DNA of 64,000 nt from Bacillus cereus G9842 (GCF_000021305.1 NC_011772.1:1588001-1652000); one strand, 5' to 3'; counted from the stretch's first letter, positions 17,604 to 26,737 are shown. The notes: generated by a model from the letters alone, not told the origin. Program-made: numbers and translations.

Positions 17604-18440
17604 ATGGATGAAATTATAAAGGAATTACAAAAGTTAGGATTTTCCCAATATGAATGTAAAGCGTATATTGGATTGTTAAAACATTCCCCAGTAACTGGCT
17701 ATGAAGTGAGTAAACAAACAGGAGTACCTCGTTCTATGATTTACGAGGTACTCGGTAAGTTAATGGATAAAGGAGCAGTGCATATTGTACCTTCTGAACC
17801 AGTTAAATATGTACCAGTACCAGCTACCGAATTAATGAATCGAATGCGAAAAGACTTTGAAAAGTCCTTTGAATTTTTAGATGAGAAATTAAATTGTTTA
17901 GAACAAGAGCGACAAATAGATGTAATTTCGCATATTCGCTCAAATGATCGTGTTTTAAAAGAAATATGCAATATAATTAATAGGGCAAAGGAAGAATTAT
18001 GGATTTCTGTATGGGAAGATCAAGTGCATGAAATTGAGCCATACATTTATCAAAAGGAAGAGGAAGGCGTACATATATTTTCAATCTTATTTGGAGCTCC
18101 AGAAACAAAAATAGGAGCGACGTTTCACCATAATTATATGACGCCTCACGTTGTTGAAAAGAGAATGGGTGGTCATTTAACTGTTATTGCGCGTGATGGA
18201 GAGGAAGTATTAATTGCGAACTTCTCAAATGATAGCACTTCATGGGCCGTTACAACGTATGACCCAGCGCTAGTTCTCGTTGCTACAGAGTATGTGCGGC
18301 ACGATATTATGGTTGAAGAAATCACGAAGGAATTTGGAGCTGATAAGTTAGATACGTTATGGCGTGAAAATATAGATTTAGTTCATGTCGTAACAGGAAA
18401 ACGAACTTTAGAAGGAATGGAGGATGATAGAGATGAGTAA
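17604..18440 (+). CDS. TrmB-family transcriptional regulator
   Basis: A 278-aa regulator with an N-terminal TrmB winged helix (ELQKLGFSQYECKAYIGLLK, then VSKQTGVPRSMIYEVLGKLM, about residues 6-60) and a short coiled coil. The C-terminal sensor domain resembles the phospholipase-D-like fold common in this family (RAKEELWISVWEDQVHEI). It overlaps azlC by 8 nt (ATGAGTAA), so it is translationally coupled to the transporter and probably regulates it (inference). Confidence 0.85.
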   Translation: MDEIIKELQKLGFSQYECKAYIGLLKHSPVTGYEVSKQTGVPRSMIYEVLGKLMDKGAVHIVPSEPVKYVPVPATELMNRMRKDFEKSFEFLDEKLNCLEQERQIDVISHIRSNDRVLKEICNIINRAKEELWISVWEDQVHEIEPYIYQKEEEGVHIFSILFGAPETKIGATFHHNYMTPHVVEKRMGGHLTVIARDGEEVLIANFSNDSTSWAVTTYDPALVLVATEYVRHDIMVEEITKEFGADKLDTLWRENIDLVHVVTGKRTLEGMEDDRDE

Positions 18441-19158
18441 AGCTCAGGCACATGTAGCTTTGCAGAGCGATGATACATTTCAGCAAGGAGTAAAAGATTG
18501 TTTACCAACTGTATTTGGTTACTTGAGCATCGGTATAGCAGCTGGTGTAATTGCAAAAACAGCAGGTTTTTCTATCATTGAAATTGCATTTATGTCCACT
18601 TTAATTTATGCAGGTTCTGCCCAATTTATATTAGCTGGTATGTATGCAGCCGGTGCTCCTGCTTCCGCAATTATTTTTACTGTATTTTTTGTTAACTTGC
18701 GCCACCTTCTTATGAGTGCTGCACTCGCGCCGTACTTTACGAAAATTCCTCTATTTAAAAACTTAATCATCGGTTCGCAAATTACAGATGAAACTTTCGG
18801 CGTTGCAGTGCAACACGCGGCGCAAAAAGGATATTTAGGTGAAAGATGGATGATCGGGCTTAACGTAACAGCGTATTTAAATTGGATTCTTGCTACTATT
18901 ATTGGTGGACTGTTTGGTGAGTGGATACCAGATCCACATACATACGGGATGGATTATGCATTACCAGCGATGTTTATTGGATTATTTGTTCTTCAGCTCA
19001 TAAGTAGTAAACCAAAACTAGCAATTCATTTAAGTGTTGCAATTGTAGCGATTATCATCGCATACGTTTCACACCTATTTATGCCAGATAGTATAGCGGT
19101 TATTATCGCAACATTACTAGCTGCGACGATTGGAGTGGTGATTGAAAAATGGAAATGA
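18433..19158 (+). CDS. azlC: AzlC-family branched-chain amino acid exporter subunit
   Basis: A 241-aa membrane protein with about seven helices and the family stretches DCLPTVFGYLSIGIAAGVIA and FVNLRHLLMSAALAPYF. With AzlD it forms a two-part exporter for branched-chain amino acids or their analogues. ATG 18433 is chosen because GGAGG (18419-18423) lies 9 nt upstream; the in-frame ATG at 18424 abuts the SD. It overlaps both neighbours. Confidence 0.92.
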   Translation: MSKAQAHVALQSDDTFQQGVKDCLPTVFGYLSIGIAAGVIAKTAGFSIIEIAFMSTLIYAGSAQFILAGMYAAGAPASAIIFTVFFVNLRHLLMSAALAPYFTKIPLFKNLIIGSQITDETFGVAVQHAAQKGYLGERWMIGLNVTAYLNWILATIIGGLFGEWIPDPHTYGMDYALPAMFIGLFVLQLISSKPKLAIHLSVAIVAIIIAYVSHLFMPDSIAVIIATLLAATIGVVIEKWK

Positions 19159-19460
19159 GATTAGATGTATTATTACTTTTACTAGCAGCAGGAGCTGTTA
19201 CACTCGTGCCACGTATTTTACCTCTACTCGTATTTAGCAAACTACAAATTCCTGACTGGGGTTTAAAATGGTTAAATTACATACCAATTGCGATATTAGC
19301 AGCGCTTTTAGCACAAGTTTTATTTATGCATGAGACGATGCAGTGGGATTACCTTATCGCAGCAATTCCCACATTTCTTGTAGCGATATATACTCGTAGT
19401 TTATTAGGTACAGTATTAACGGGAGTGGTTGTGATTATTTTGTTACGTTTCTTTTTCTAA
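19149..19460 (+). CDS. azlD: AzlD-family membrane protein
   Basis: A 103-aa partner of AzlC with four predicted helices and the family motif LVPRILPLLVFSKLQIPDW. It overlaps azlC by 10 nt. It lacks soluble domains, so its part is in the transport complex. Confidence 0.92.
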   Translation: MEMRLDVLLLLLAAGAVTLVPRILPLLVFSKLQIPDWGLKWLNYIPIAILAALLAQVLFMHETMQWDYLIAAIPTFLVAIYTRSLLGTVLTGVVVIILLRFFF

Positions 19461-19522
19461 AAAGGATTACGCTCATATAATAGCGAAAGGTGTAATAACA
19501 TGAAAAATATAGGGGTGGTGTT

Positions 19523-19693
19523 ATGATACTTTTAACGATAGGAGCAATTTTGTTAACGTTGTTTATTTTCTTTATTATCGGCTTTATTACGTTTATGATG
19601 TTTGTTGATAAGGCGACACCTCAAATATATTATACACCTTGTGAATCAGTGACAGTGAAAGCTAAAGGTAAAGATAGAAGGAAGAAAAGTTGA
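19523..19693 (+). CDS. Small single-pass membrane protein (56 aa)
   Basis: The protein begins MILLTIGAILLTLFIFFIIG, one strong transmembrane helix (residues 2-27). It is followed by a short polar tail with Cys-40 and a basic C-terminus (KAKGKDRRKKS), so the topology is probably N-out, C-in. SD AGGGGTGGTG precedes the ATG. It lies 62 nt after azlD on the same strand and its stop is inside the loop of the terminator hairpin, which supports it as a real gene. The family is not recognised. Confidence 0.6.
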   Translation: MILLTIGAILLTLFIFFIIGFITFMMFVDKATPQIYYTPCESVTVKAKGKDRRKKS

Positions 19694-19716
19694 ATGTTGG
19701 CTTTTCTTCCTTCTTC
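19676..19716. terminator. Terminator overlapping the small ORF's end
   Basis: AGAAGGAAGAAAAG (19676-19689) pairs perfectly with CTTTTCTTCCTTCT (19701-19714). The TGA of the 56-aa gene lies in the loop. T-rich on the plus side. Confidence 0.8.
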
Positions 19717-19772
19717 TATTACATCCCCGAAATAACTAACAACAATAACCCAAATAAAGAACTAATAAAGTT

Positions 19773-20357
19773 TCACTTTACAAGAAATGAATCTATTACA
19801 TTGTATGCTTGTTTTGTAGAGTGCCCGTTATATTTTTCAGTGTACGGATTTAGAAATCCATGTTCACCGTGTAGTTGTTGTATTTCTAGTAAAGGATTTT
19901 TTTGTTGCTGCAATGTTTGAATTAAAGAGGATACTGAAAAACTAGCTTCTTTTTCAGGAAATATAAGTAGTGTAGCGCATGTAGGCTTTATGTGAACATA
20001 GTCGCGTATACGAGAACCGTAACATCCGATGATAAAATCTATTTTCGGATTGTTACTACATAGCCATGAGATGGTAGCTCCAACACTAAAGCCGATAAGT
20101 CCAATATGTGTATAATTGCTTGAAAGGGTATTGATGAATGCTTCAATTTGGTCTTTTCCATCATTAAATCCAATATGATTTACAAAATGTTCATATGCTT
20201 TTTCTTCATCACGATAATGAAATGCGTGTTGTAAGTGCAGAAGATTAGGACAGAATACGTCAATATGAGATGAAGTAAATTGCTCGGTAACGTGATGCAT
20301 ATGGTCATTCACACCATATATTTCATGAACAATAACGAGAGCTAATTTTTCCTTCAT
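19773..20357 (-). CDS. Dienelactone hydrolase-like alpha/beta hydrolase
   Basis: A 194-aa short alpha/beta hydrolase. The nucleophile elbow is GFSVGA (Ser, not the Cys of true dienelactone hydrolases), with a late catalytic His in HGEHGF. An N-terminal VIVHEIYGVNDHMHHVTEQ matches the DLH family (HE-x-G-x-x-x-x). The substrate is unknown. It starts 2 nt after the upstream monooxygenase-like gene, so the two form an operon. Confidence 0.8.
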   Translation of the reverse strand: MKEKLALVIVHEIYGVNDHMHHVTEQFTSSHIDVFCPNLLHLQHAFHYRDEEKAYEHFVNHIGFNDGKDQIEAFINTLSSNYTHIGLIGFSVGATISWLCSNNPKIDFIIGCYGSRIRDYVHIKPTCATLLIFPEKEASFSVSSLIQTLQQQKNPLLEIQQLHGEHGFLNPYTEKYNGHSTKQAYNVIDSFLVK

Positions 20358-20359
20358 AG

Positions 20360-20695
20360 TTATATTGTGCCTCTTTGAAACTTAAATTCTTTCTCAACAA
20401 GGCAAATACGCAGATGGAAGTTTTCATACCATTGCTCACGACCTCTTTTTTTCGCTTCTTTATGTAAGGCGTTCTTCTTCCAATTTTCAATTGCATCAAG
20501 TGATTCCCAATAAGAAATTGTTATTCCGAGTCCAGAATTACCTCGTGCACTTTCTACACCTAAAAATCCAGGTTGTTGCTTTGCAAGTTCCTCCATTGTT
20601 TCGGCAACGGTATTATAGTCTGTTGTATCATTTGATAAATTAGAAGTGAATATCACGGCATAATAATGACTCATTTTTTGTGAAGTATTTTTCAT
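20360..20695 (-). CDS. Antibiotic biosynthesis monooxygenase (ABM)-domain protein
   Basis: A 111-aa ferredoxin-like fold protein of the ABM superfamily: YYAVIFTSNLSN, then METMEELAKQQPGFLGVESA-type pattern, ISYWESLDAIENWKKN and H-x-x-A-K-K-R-G. Close relatives in Bacillus include heme-degrading or stress-related monooxygenases, but no specific heme ligand set is evident. ATG 20695 is preferred because AGGGGGG lies 7 nt upstream; an in-frame ATG at 20701 is too close to the SD. Confidence 0.8.
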   Translation of the reverse strand: MKNTSQKMSHYYAVIFTSNLSNDTTDYNTVAETMEELAKQQPGFLGVESARGNSGLGITISYWESLDAIENWKKNALHKEAKKRGREQWYENFHLRICLVEKEFKFQRGTI

Positions 20696-20731
20696 ATACA
20701 TTCCCCCCCTTTAATAAGTATTTTAGCATGT

Positions 20732-20769
20732 AAAAAAGAAAAGAAGCACGACGCTTCTTTTCTTTTTTA
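20732..20769. terminator. Bidirectional terminator between the ABM gene and the PilZ synthase
   Basis: AAAAAAGAAAAGAAGC / GCTTCTTTTCTTTTTT hairpin with a 5-nt loop. Its right arm reaches the stop codon of the minus-strand glycosyltransferase gene. Confidence 0.8.
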
Positions 20770-22992
20770 CGCTGTGAATTTTAATCCAGCATATATTTTA
20801 CGACCCTTTTTTTGAATCCAACACACTTGTGCATTTTTCTTTTGAATATTACGTTCTTCCATTGTTACTTGTATAATTTGGTCAATCACAAGAGGGATGT
20901 TCGTTTGTACTTGGCACCCACCTGTACTATAGTCGATAATGGTCGCTTCAATCGGCATCCCATTCATATGCAATGTTCCAGGAGACATCAGTTGCTCACG
21001 TATATGTTGCCTGCGAAATTGTCTTGGTGCTTTTTTTGTGTTTTTTATGAAAGATGCAATTGCTAGTGTAAGAAATGCTTTATCGTACACCTTTTCCACC
21101 CGGTCATTAACCGGTTTACTAAATAGATGAAGAATGAGTTTACAATATTGCTCATGGGATACATCATCAAATGATACACCAACTTGTACAGAACTTTCTT
21201 GTCTCCGAATCCATTTTTTTGTACTATAAATCTTTTCTACCTCGCCAAAAGATAGCATATAGGAAGATAGACTTGATAAAGTTTCAAATGGAATGGAGGA
21301 ATCTAATTCAAAACGTGCCCCCGTTTCACTAATATCAAGGATATTGCAAGAAATGATCATATCTTCGGCATATAAAGTACCTGGTAAATTTACTACGAAA
21401 CGTTCTGAATTTCGAAAACGCGGTCTTTCAAATGCTACAAATAGTGAAGTGACAATAGCTATCCCGTTGTATAGTAACCAGAAAATGTTAATATATAAGC
21501 TCTCTCTTTCAATATAATATTGCTCAGGGTATAAGAGCATAAGTGTTGCTCGAATAAGTGCAATAATTGTTAAAATGAGTAATATGAGATGAGGGATGCT
21601 TGCAATCCATAAAAAATGCCTTGTATTATTTTGAACTCCCTTTCTTGTCACATGAAATTGAAACTTTTTACGTAAGAAAATTTCTGATAAAATAGCAAAT
21701 CCCATATAAGGAGCCATAGCAACTTCGTACACATGACTCCACGTAGTTGTTCGTTTTTTATTAGAAACAGCTTTGAAAATAAGCTGTGATGTTAAAAAGG
21801 CAGGTGCCCAGAACATAAATAAGTGCATGAAATTAATTTCTAAACTATAAATATCAAATACTAAAAATAATAGCGGTGCTAATAAAAATATCATTTTATA
21901 AACACCGAAAAACCAATAATGAATTCCATCTGCATATAAAAGACGCTGCATAAAAGATAATCCTTTTATAGTGAAAGGATTCCATTTTTTTACGACTTGA
22001 ATGTTCCCTCTACACCAGCGGTCCCGTTGTTTTAATAAATCACTAAATGTTTCTGGGGATAATCCAACAGCTAGTGTTTCATTGACAAATATAGTCTCCC
22101 ATTTGTTAGCTTGTAGTAGCATACCAGTTGCCATATCTTCAGTAATAACTCCAGTCGCAAATCCTCCAATTTCTTCAAGCGCGGTGCGGCGAAATAGGGC
22201 GTTACTACCAACATACATCGTAGCATTAAAGCGATCTTTCCCTTCTTCTAACTGGCGCATAAAGAAATCTTGTTCATTGGCGATGTTATCTTCAAAAAAC
22301 AAATTATATTGGAAAGGATCAGCATTATAAAAAACTTGTGGTGCTTGAACGAATACAACATTATTTTTAGAAAAATATCCAATCGTTCGCTCTAAAAAGT
22401 TAGCTCGTGGTATCATATCGGCATCCATTGTTACGATAATATCACCTTTTGAATGAAGCATCGCATGATTTAAATTTCCAGCTTTTGCATGCTTGTTTTC
22501 GGTGCGAGTTATGTGATGAACAGAAAAATCTGCCGCAAGTTGCTTTACACTTTCACGGCGCCCGTCGTCACAAATATAAATGTTTAGTAACTCTTTCGGA
22601 TAAGTAATCAACGTACAACCAGCTACAGTACGTTTTAACAAATCGATCGGTTCATTGTAAGTGGCAATAAATATGTCGACAGTAGGTAGTTTTTCAAAAG
22701 TGGATAATGGTACTTCTTTCCGTTTATATGGTTTCCATGAAACAATGCTAAAAACGATAGATTGTAAGTAACCAGCCCATTCTGTAATTAACAATATAAT
22801 ACCAGCGATAATACTTATGAGATTAATAGTTGGTAACGAATAAAAAGTTCGCCAAATAAGATAAATAGCATTACAAATGAGAAATAGAATAATAAGTAAT
22901 TTTTTTGACCATAAATATTTGTGTGCAAGGGCGTAAGTAATAATGATTACGAAAAAAATAATACCTAAACCTTCGTATATAGAGAGGCTCAT
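20767..22992 (-). CDS. Cellulose synthase-like glycosyltransferase (GT2) with two PilZ domains
   Basis: A 741-aa processive GT2 enzyme. Two to three N-terminal helices are followed by the catalytic core: CDDGR (D142-D143), TMDADM (D190, D192), TED (284-286) and QRDRW (Q322, R325, W326), the D,D,D,QxxRW set of BcsA-type synthases. More transmembrane helices follow (to ~505). Two PilZ-like segments come next: RNSER with DISETG (~515-600), and RRQHIR with DYSTGG (~665-741). Both have the RxxxR and DxSxxG c-di-GMP-binding elements. It is encoded alone, without bcsB, bcsZ or bcsC. The polymer made is unknown. SD AAAGGAGGA. Confidence 0.9.
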   Translation of the reverse strand: MSLSIYEGLGIIFFVIIITYALAHKYLWSKKLLIILFLICNAIYLIWRTFYSLPTINLISIIAGIILLITEWAGYLQSIVFSIVSWKPYKRKEVPLSTFEKLPTVDIFIATYNEPIDLLKRTVAGCTLITYPKELLNIYICDDGRRESVKQLAADFSVHHITRTENKHAKAGNLNHAMLHSKGDIIVTMDADMIPRANFLERTIGYFSKNNVVFVQAPQVFYNADPFQYNLFFEDNIANEQDFFMRQLEEGKDRFNATMYVGSNALFRRTALEEIGGFATGVITEDMATGMLLQANKWETIFVNETLAVGLSPETFSDLLKQRDRWCRGNIQVVKKWNPFTIKGLSFMQRLLYADGIHYWFFGVYKMIFLLAPLLFLVFDIYSLEINFMHLFMFWAPAFLTSQLIFKAVSNKKRTTTWSHVYEVAMAPYMGFAILSEIFLRKKFQFHVTRKGVQNNTRHFLWIASIPHLILLILTIIALIRATLMLLYPEQYYIERESLYINIFWLLYNGIAIVTSLFVAFERPRFRNSERFVVNLPGTLYAEDMIISCNILDISETGARFELDSSIPFETLSSLSSYMLSFGEVEKIYSTKKWIRRQESSVQVGVSFDDVSHEQYCKLILHLFSKPVNDRVEKVYDKAFLTLAIASFIKNTKKAPRQFRRQHIREQLMSPGTLHMNGMPIEATIIDYSTGGCQVQTNIPLVIDQIIQVTMEERNIQKKNAQVCWIQKKGRKIYAGLKFTA

Positions 22993-23178
22993 ACAATTCC
23001 TCCTTTATGTATAGAGTGGGAAATAGAAAAAAATTTATATTATTCATCTATAAAGATTTGATTATTTCCAGAGTATAAAATATCACAAAATATAGGGTTA
23101 GAGTATAAAATTTACATTTTCTTATTATAAGCTTAAAAAATTAGAAGAAATAATAGTTGTATTTTTGATTCATAAGAA

Positions 23179-23210
23179 AAATGCCACTTCAAAAGAGAAG
23201 TGGCATTTCT
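23179..23210. terminator. Terminator of sspH
   Basis: AAATGCCACTTC / GAAGTGGCATTT with a 6-nt loop, immediately after the sspH stop on the minus strand and followed by T on that strand. Confidence 0.88.
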
Positions 23211-23389
23211 TATATTTCCTCTAAGCTATTAACTGGAACAGTTAATTCGCGTCCTGGGTTTTTTACTTCATATATGCGGGCGGTTTCATTGCTTTCATCG
23301 ACGTGTTGAATCATAACAGGCATGCCTTGAAAACTGACATTGGCTTGTTCCGCTGACACAGAAAGCTCTATTGCACGTTGTATATTCAT
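23210..23389 (-). CDS. sspH: Small acid-soluble spore protein, H type
   Basis: The 59-aa reading frame begins MNIQRAIELSVSAEQANVSF and ends with NPGRELTVPVNSLEEI, matching the H-type SASP family in length and pattern. SspH proteins are made in the forespore under sigma-G or sigma-F and stored in the spore core. SD GGGAGGAA. A single-gene unit with its own terminator. It shows the host is a spore former. Confidence 0.93.
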   Translation of the reverse strand: MNIQRAIELSVSAEQANVSFQGMPVMIQHVDESNETARIYEVKNPGRELTVPVNSLEEI

Positions 23390-23455
23390 TTATATTCCTC
23401 CCATCATTATTATCTTTGCTAAAAAAGAGGAATAATATACCATTTTGAGACATTC

Positions 23456-24670
23456 TTAAAGTTTTTGTATTATTTGTAATGTTTCTTTAATAAATGAAGT
23501 GAAGATGGAATCAGGATAGGACTGTACGATTTCATATGCTTCTGTTACTTCTTCAAGAGCTCTTTTTTTATCATTAAGTTTGACATAACAAAGAGCACGA
23601 TATGCCCCAGCTGTTGTAAGCCGTGCGTGATCAAGTGGATGGTTTATATAATCTGGTATGATAGCACGTTGTAATGTTTTTAAAGCTTCTTCGTATTGTT
23701 TTAAACCATACAAAGCTTTTCCTTTTTCAAGATAATACGATCCATCATCTTGAAAAATTCGCTCATCTTTTAGTTGTTCTCGAAATTGTTCTACATGTTC
23801 TAATGCAATAGTATATTCATGAGTAATTGTGTTGTAGTAGTAAGCTTTTAAAAGATTAATAACCGCTGCAGATAAAGTATCTTCTGTAAAAATGGCAAAT
23901 TGCTCTGATTTTTTTATGTAATGTAAATATTGTTCTTTATCAGCCGTTAGGACTTTTTGGTAAGATAAAATACGGTAAAATTCATCTGTTTTATAATACA
24001 CTTGATGTTTTTTTGAAAATGCAAGCGCATCTAAAATGACACTTTCACATTGTTCGTAATTACCATATGCAAGAAAAATAATCGCCTCATATAAATATAA
24101 CTCGATATGTATAATGAGATCCATTTCTAAATGTTTCTCTTCATAGTCATTTCGGATGCTAGCAATGAGTTGTAAACATTCAGCATACTTTTTACGTGTG
24201 AATATCGTAAAGGATAATTTTAATTTTGTTTCCGTACTTTCCCGGTATAACGTATATTTTTCAAAAATAGAAGTAGCCTTTTCCACGTAATGTTCAATAT
24301 TGTAATCTTTCATTTTAGCCGCAGCTGTTACAAATTGTTTATATAAACGAGCGGTATTCAAAGTAGGAGGTAGCTCTTTTTGAACGATAGGTAGTAAAAT
24401 CTCATATACTTCATCGTACTTATTTGCTTTTATTAGTTGTTCCATTTGTTGAATGAGTTCTATCTTTTCCACATCATCATCTTCTAGTAAAAAACTCGTT
24501 TCGCATCCAAGTTTTTCAGCAATATATTGTAATGTTTTCATGGAAGGTGTAGCTTTTCCGTTTTCAATTTGGCTTAGCATACTTTTTGTCAGCTCTGAAC
24601 CTGCTAAATCAGTTTGAGTAAGCTTTTTTTCTTTTCGTAACGTTTTAATTTTTGCACCGAGAGTAGCCAT
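23456..24670 (-). CDS. XRE-family regulator with TPR domain (RNPP-like)
   Basis: A 404-aa protein with an N-terminal XRE HTH (KIKTLRKEKKLTQTDLAGSE, then LTKSMLSQIENGKATPSMKT, residues ~6-50) and about nine TPR-like helical repeats to the end, with YYLEKGKALYGLKQYEEALK as a clear TPR near 310. The architecture resembles PlcR/NprR/Rap-type peptide-sensing regulators, but no signalling peptide gene is seen beside it. It is divergent from an MFS exporter with shared dyads between them, so control of that exporter is likely (inference). Confidence 0.82.
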   Translation of the reverse strand: MATLGAKIKTLRKEKKLTQTDLAGSELTKSMLSQIENGKATPSMKTLQYIAEKLGCETSFLLEDDDVEKIELIQQMEQLIKANKYDEVYEILLPIVQKELPPTLNTARLYKQFVTAAAKMKDYNIEHYVEKATSIFEKYTLYRESTETKLKLSFTIFTRKKYAECLQLIASIRNDYEEKHLEMDLIIHIELYLYEAIIFLAYGNYEQCESVILDALAFSKKHQVYYKTDEFYRILSYQKVLTADKEQYLHYIKKSEQFAIFTEDTLSAAVINLLKAYYYNTITHEYTIALEHVEQFREQLKDERIFQDDGSYYLEKGKALYGLKQYEEALKTLQRAIIPDYINHPLDHARLTTAGAYRALCYVKLNDKKRALEEVTEAYEIVQSYPDSIFTSFIKETLQIIQKL

Positions 24671-24690
24671 TATATGCTCCTTTATAATTT

Positions 24691-24772
24691 AAAAGTTAAA
24701 TACAATTAAACTTTTTATTGTAAAAATTGGAAAGTTGATTATATAATAAGTTTAACACAATTTAACTTTTAA
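24691..24772. promoter_or_regulatory. Divergent promoter region with two AAGTTWAA-type dyads
   Basis: Dyad 1 (24691-24715) has arms AAAAGTTAAAT and ATTAAACTTTT. Dyad 2 (24749-24771) has AAGTTTAA and TTTAACTT. Between and overlapping them is a plus-strand promoter TTGTAA (24718-24723), 18 bp, TATAAT (24742-24747). The shared half-site suggests one regulator binding both, probably the adjacent XRE protein. Confidence 0.6.
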
Positions 24773-24787
24773 GGGGAGAGTGTCATA

Positions 24788-26056
24788 ATGGGGGATATAA
24801 ATATAGGTCAAAATGATTGGAAAATGAAGATTGCAACGAGAAATATTATTTTAATGATGATTGGAAAAATGACGTCCTTGTTAGGAGCGGGTATTTATAC
24901 GTTTGCAATGGGATTATACGTATTAAAGACAACGGGTTCAGGAATGGGGTTTGCAATTACGCTCGTTTGCGGATCACTTCCAAGGATGATCTGTGGACCG
25001 ATTGCTGGTGCTGTAGCTGACCGTGTTAATCGAAAATGGCTTGTCATCGGTACTGATTTGTTAAGTAGTTTAACAATGCTTATTATGTTTATCCTTGCAA
25101 CTACTTTTGGGCCATCACTTCTGTTTATTTATGTTTCAGCAGCATTATTATCAATTTGTGCGAGTTTTTATTCTGTTGCATTAACTTCATCTATTCCAAG
25201 TTTAGTAGATGAGGGACGTATTCAAAAAGCGAGTGCTTTGAACCAGACGGCAGCATCTTTATCAAATATTTTAGCACCGATTATTGGTGGAGTTGTATTT
25301 GGTTTCTTTTCAATTAAATCGTTTTTCCTGCTAAATAGCATTACATTCTTTTTAGCGGTAATTGTACAATTATTTATCGTATTCGATTTATATAAAAAAG
25401 ACATGGCTGAAAGTAAAGAGCATTTCTTGACAAGTATAAAAGAAGGGTTTTCATATGTAAAAAGACAGCATGAAATATATGGTTTAATGAAAATTGCAGT
25501 AGGGGTAAACTTTTTTGCGAGTGCACTTTTCGTTTCACTTCCATATATTATTGTTCAAAATTTGCATCTATCTTCGAAGCAACTCGGTGTTGTAGAGGGA
25601 ATGTTAGCAGTTGGGATGTTAATTGGTGCAATTGCGTTATCAGTACGTAAAGAAGTGAATAATCCGTTTCGCTCTGTTTATATTGGGTTGTTTTTATTTG
25701 CGAGCTTGAGTTTATGTACAGTGTTTCCATTAGTAGTCACCATTCCGAAAGTAGCAAGTTTTATTTACTATATCGCTTTTATGATGTTAACTGGTATATC
25801 AATGATGGTTGTAAATATTCCGATGCAAGTACATTTGCAAAAGACGACAAATCCCAATTATTTAGGACGCGTTTTCGGCTTACTTGAAACAATTTCTACT
25901 GCAATCGCACCACTCGGTATGATTGTGTATGGATTATTATTAGATATGTTGCCAACTAGCATTGTTATGATGACATTAGGCGGAGGCTTATTGTTAGTTG
26001 TATTAGTAGGAGTAAAGAAGCATGTAATGAAAAAGCAAGTGGATGTATCTGCCTAA
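24788..26056 (+). CDS. MFS efflux transporter
   Basis: A 422-aa transporter with 12 predicted helices. The MFS loop between helices 2 and 3 reads GAVADRVNRKWLVIGTDLLSS. The second half has an equivalent region after the central loop (KKDMAESKEHFLTSIKEGFS). It resembles the Bmr/MefA-like MFS subgroup of macrolide and drug exporters. The substrate is unknown. SD AAGGGGAG. Probably controlled by the divergent XRE/TPR gene. Confidence 0.85.
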   Translation: MGDINIGQNDWKMKIATRNIILMMIGKMTSLLGAGIYTFAMGLYVLKTTGSGMGFAITLVCGSLPRMICGPIAGAVADRVNRKWLVIGTDLLSSLTMLIMFILATTFGPSLLFIYVSAALLSICASFYSVALTSSIPSLVDEGRIQKASALNQTAASLSNILAPIIGGVVFGFFSIKSFFLLNSITFFLAVIVQLFIVFDLYKKDMAESKEHFLTSIKEGFSYVKRQHEIYGLMKIAVGVNFFASALFVSLPYIIVQNLHLSSKQLGVVEGMLAVGMLIGAIALSVRKEVNNPFRSVYIGLFLFASLSLCTVFPLVVTIPKVASFIYYIAFMMLTGISMMVVNIPMQVHLQKTTNPNYLGRVFGLLETISTAIAPLGMIVYGLLLDMLPTSIVMMTLGGGLLLVVLVGVKKHVMKKQVDVSA

Positions 26057-26169
26057 AAGGAAATTTGACTTAACGAAATAAAAATGACCGAATTAGTATT
26101 TTAGTTTTTGAAACTCTTTTTCATGTATGTTAAAGTAAAGTGAGCTTGCAAAGAAAAGGAGACAACAGC

Positions 26170-26694
26170 ATGAAAAAATTAAATTTTGTTATGCTTTTTC
26201 TATTAATCGTAATGGCTGGATGTAGCAATTATGACACATATATTGAAACAGGTATGCAATCATTGAAAGATGAAAAGTATAGTGATGCAACAATGTGGTT
26301 CGAAAAAGCAGAAAAAGCGAAATCAGGAAATGAAGCGAAATCATATAAAGAAGTTGCTGAGAAAATGGATCACGGGGCAACAGCATTAAAAGACGGTAAG
26401 TATTTAGAAGCGAAAGACATTGCAAATGAAGTGTTACAAAAGAAAAAAGATGATGCACTTGAAAAAGCTGTAACATCAAATGCAGAGAATATGCTTCAAA
26501 AAGCAAAAGATGTAGAAGAGAAAGTGAATGAAAGAGTAGCAAAGCGTAGAAAGGTAGAAGAAGAAGGAATCGATAAAATTATTAAAGCTGTCGATAGTAT
26601 AGATGAAGTGAAAGAAAAAGAGAAGAAAGTATCAGAAGCATTAGATAAGGCTGAAGAGGCGCAAGCAAAAATTGAGGCAAAGAAAAATAAATAG
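26170..26694 (+). CDS. Lipoprotein with helical/TPR-like repeats
   Basis: A 174-aa protein with a type II signal: MKKLNFVMLFLLIVMAGC, lipobox M-A-G-C (Cys-18). The mature part is highly charged and helical. One TPR-like unit (GMQSLKDEKYSDATMWFEKA) is followed by a long coiled coil rich in K and E. ATG 26170 follows AAAAGGAGA; the longer in-frame extension upstream lacks an SD. Function unknown. Confidence 0.78.
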   Translation: MKKLNFVMLFLLIVMAGCSNYDTYIETGMQSLKDEKYSDATMWFEKAEKAKSGNEAKSYKEVAEKMDHGATALKDGKYLEAKDIANEVLQKKKDDALEKAVTSNAENMLQKAKDVEEKVNERVAKRRKVEEEGIDKIIKAVDSIDEVKEKEKKVSEALDKAEEAQAKIEAKKNK

Positions 26695-26704
26695 ATTTAT
26701 AGTG

Positions 26705-26737
26705 TAAAAGGCTGTCGTGCATAACGACAGCCTTTTA
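26705..26737. terminator. Bidirectional terminator, lipoprotein/LysR
   Basis: AAAAGGCTGTCGT / ACGACAGCCTTTT with a 5-nt loop and T runs on both strands. Confidence 0.92.
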
